Part shown: positions 62,127 to 64,000 of the stretch, one piece after another
Layout of the letters: each line of letters begins with the position of its first letter
Position numbering within the stretch: position 1 is the first letter of the stretch
Origin: Globisporangium splendens
Lineage: Eukaryota; Oomycota; Peronosporomycetes; Pythiales; Pythiaceae
Direction of reading: 5' to 3'
Assembly: GCA_006386115.1 (NCBI GenBank)
Contig: VFIW01000010.1
Coordinates: 186,001-250,000 of the forward strand
DNA length: 64,000 nt
Notes under the pieces: model-generated
Seen by the model: only the letters and a program-made list of their open reading frames with translations
Database searches by the model: none
What the model was told of the DNA's origin: nothing
Made by a program: the position numbers and the translations under genes

Positions 62127-64000
62127 ATGGCGATGCGCCATCCTCAAGGCAGGGTTGCAGTGGCTGCGCCGTACGTGATGCACGATGGCATGGACGACTG
62201 CCAGGCGAAGAAAGCACACCCAAAGGTGCAGCGTGTGGCGAAGATCCTCGATGCGTTGCTGTTCTCTCGCCATCGCGGCGGTCTCAGGACGCATGCGAAA
62301 GTCGCCCAGACATGGTATCCGCCTGCACGCGCAGGTGTGGAGCCATTGGACCGGACGAGTGCTGCGACCCGTGCGAGTCTCCCCATTGGCAGTCGCAAGA
62401 GCACTGAATACACACCGCTGCTGCTTCCAAATAGGAGCAAACACCCACCACTTGGTGCCTACGATGGTGGCGCGACCAGAACGGCGACGGGGACAACCTT
62501 TGGACTCTCGACTCAGTTGCTCAAGGGCGAGGCAAGCTTCTTGTTCCCGCTTGCGATCCAAATGGTAAGGTCTTTGGCATATGTTGCTGTGTGCTTTTGG
62601 TGTCTCCCAGGAACTGATGGATCCTCTGACTACTGTACTGTGTCTTGTTGTAGTTGCTGTCCAACATCATTGACTTTTTGCCCGGATTCATCAGTGGCGT
62701 GCTCACGGGCCACTTGAGCCACACGTTGAGCGCCGAGTACATTGCCGCCAAGTCGCTCGCGGGGATCTTTATGATGATCACCGGATACACGGTCAACATT
62801 GCGATCGGTGCCGCCATGGACACGCTCTGTGCTCAGGCGTACGGTGCCGGGAAGCTTCACGAGATGGGGATCTTCTTCCAGACTGGGATCCTGCTCTTCG
62901 CGCTCTGTTTTATCCCGGTGACCGTGATCAGCTACTTTTGCGTCGACATCTTGGTGCTGCTCGGCCAGCGCAGCGACATCGCCGTGCTCGCGCGCAACCT
63001 AGTGCTGTTCATGCTGCCGAGCCTGCCGTTCCACATCGTGAACGCGCTGCTGTGCAAGATTTTGCAGGGCCAGAACATCATCAAACCCATGGTGTACGCT
63101 GGCATCGTCGGCAACATTGTGCACGGAGTGCTGATCTACGTGCTTATGTTCCACACAGCGGTCGGGTACGTCGGAAGCTCGATTGCGAGCTCGGCGCTCA
63201 TCGCGTGCTACACGATCACGTTGTGTGTGTATTTCTTCCAGAGCCACCTGTACCACAAAGAGTGGCCTGGGTGGCGTCTCGGCGATGCGCTGCGCATGGC
63301 GCCCGAGTTTGTGCGACTCGGACTCTCGGGCTTGCTCATGTTCATCTTTGAGTACTGGGGGTTCGCCGCCGTGTCGCTCTTCTCGGGTCTGCTACCGAAC
63401 CCGGACGCCGCGATCAGCGCCGACTCAACGTACTCGAGCTTCCGCGTGCTGTGTGCGCTGTTTTACGGCACGATCTCGGTCGCTGGTTCCGTTCGCGTCG
63501 GCAATGCGCTCGGAGCGAACGACCCGGAGCGCGCCAAGGCGGCCGCGTACCTCTCGATCGCACTCACGGTGCTATGCTCTGTCACCACGACTTTTGTCAT
63601 GCTCTGGCTGCGCAATGTGTACCCATTCGCGTACACATCGGACCCGAAAGTCGTCGCGTTGACATCCAACTTGATGCTGCTCACGTGCCCGTTCCAGATC
63701 TTCGCGGGCATCTCGGCTGCAGTGCAGGGCATCTTTCGTGGCAGTGGTCTGCAAATGCTCGGTGCACGGCTCAATTTCGTGTGCTACCTCGTGCTCGCGA
63801 TGCCCATTGGAACCACGTTGGCGTATCAGTGTAACTTGGGGCTCACGGGACTGTGGCTCGGACTTTGCGCGGGCTTCGCGTTCAGCGGCATCTACTGTTT
63901 GCATTGGCTCCAGCAAGCGAATTGGCACGAGATGGCGAGCGCCGCGCAGAAGCGAACCCGCGAGCCATGCGACCAATCGCCCGAGTCCGGTGTGTGCTTG
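62127..64000 (+). CDS. MATE-family efflux transporter, 5' part
   Basis: Two exons so far (62127-62564, 62654 to the window edge), about 595 residues visible. A long hydrophilic N-terminus of about 130 residues comes first (including STEYTPLLLPN). The membrane part starts with FLFPLAIQM, then NIIDFLPGFISGVLTGHLS, TLCAQAYGAGK (family motif), GISAAVQGIFRGSGLQ and an AYLSIALTVLC helix in the C-half. Twelve helices are expected and about eleven are seen. MATE proteins expel organic cations and drugs by Na+ or H+ antiport. A VGNALGAND motif lies in the second half as usual. The stop codon lies outside the window. Confidence 0.88.

Overview
This window reads as nuclear DNA of an oomycete, probably of the Phytophthora/Pythium group. 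That is an inference from gene content and style. Most protein-coding genes are split by short GT-AG introns of roughly 50-220 nt. The genes are packed tightly on both strands. Several families are typical of oomycetes: ankyrin proteins with about 28-residue units, a lineage-type multi-membrane protein, C-x4-C-x9-C-x2-H repeat proteins, and decayed copia and LINE elements. Splice sites below were joined by hand so that frame and family similarity agree. No database search was run.

Region by region. 1-10 kb is dense: the 3' part of a MAEA/GID9 ubiquitin-ligase subunit, a homologue of the KICSTOR subunit KICS2 (C12orf66), a 12-repeat Cys/His protein, the ribosome-assembly factor NOC4, and a Pin1-type prolyl isomerase. 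10-16.5 kb is accessory DNA: a chromodomain-like ORF, pieces of repeat ORFs, a dead copia gag, and intergenic stretches rich in perfect inverted repeats, including two full CRE-type sites and a 22-nt-spaced motif array ending in a 20-bp palindrome. 16.5-28.3 kb holds a putative esterase, DCP1, an endonuclease III, a tail-anchored protein, a TPR-Kelch fusion, a probably N-myristoylated LRR protein and a Ser-rich orphan. 30-42 kb holds an SDS22-like Lys-rich LRR protein, a small orphan, an ATPSCKMT/FAM173-like methyltransferase divergent from another orphan, a 971-residue coiled-coil protein, a tiny secreted Cys protein and TEX10/IPI1.

42-51 kb is mixed: a multi-membrane family gene carrying an in-frame stop, a gene-poor stretch, an aquaglyceroporin, a LINE tail and an ankyrin gene. 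51-64 kb has an 854-residue membrane orphan, a P4-ATPase (flippase) with four separate coding lesions, a HINT protein, a weakly PX-like protein and a MATE transporter that runs off the window.

There is no operon logic here, but themes recur. NOC4 and TEX10 act in ribosome assembly, DCP1 in mRNA decay, KICS2 and MAEA in nutrient and metabolic control, and HINT and NTH1 in housekeeping. The most notable points are a KICS2 homologue far from animals, the broken P4-ATPase, and the dyad-rich block around 14.5-15.0 kb.
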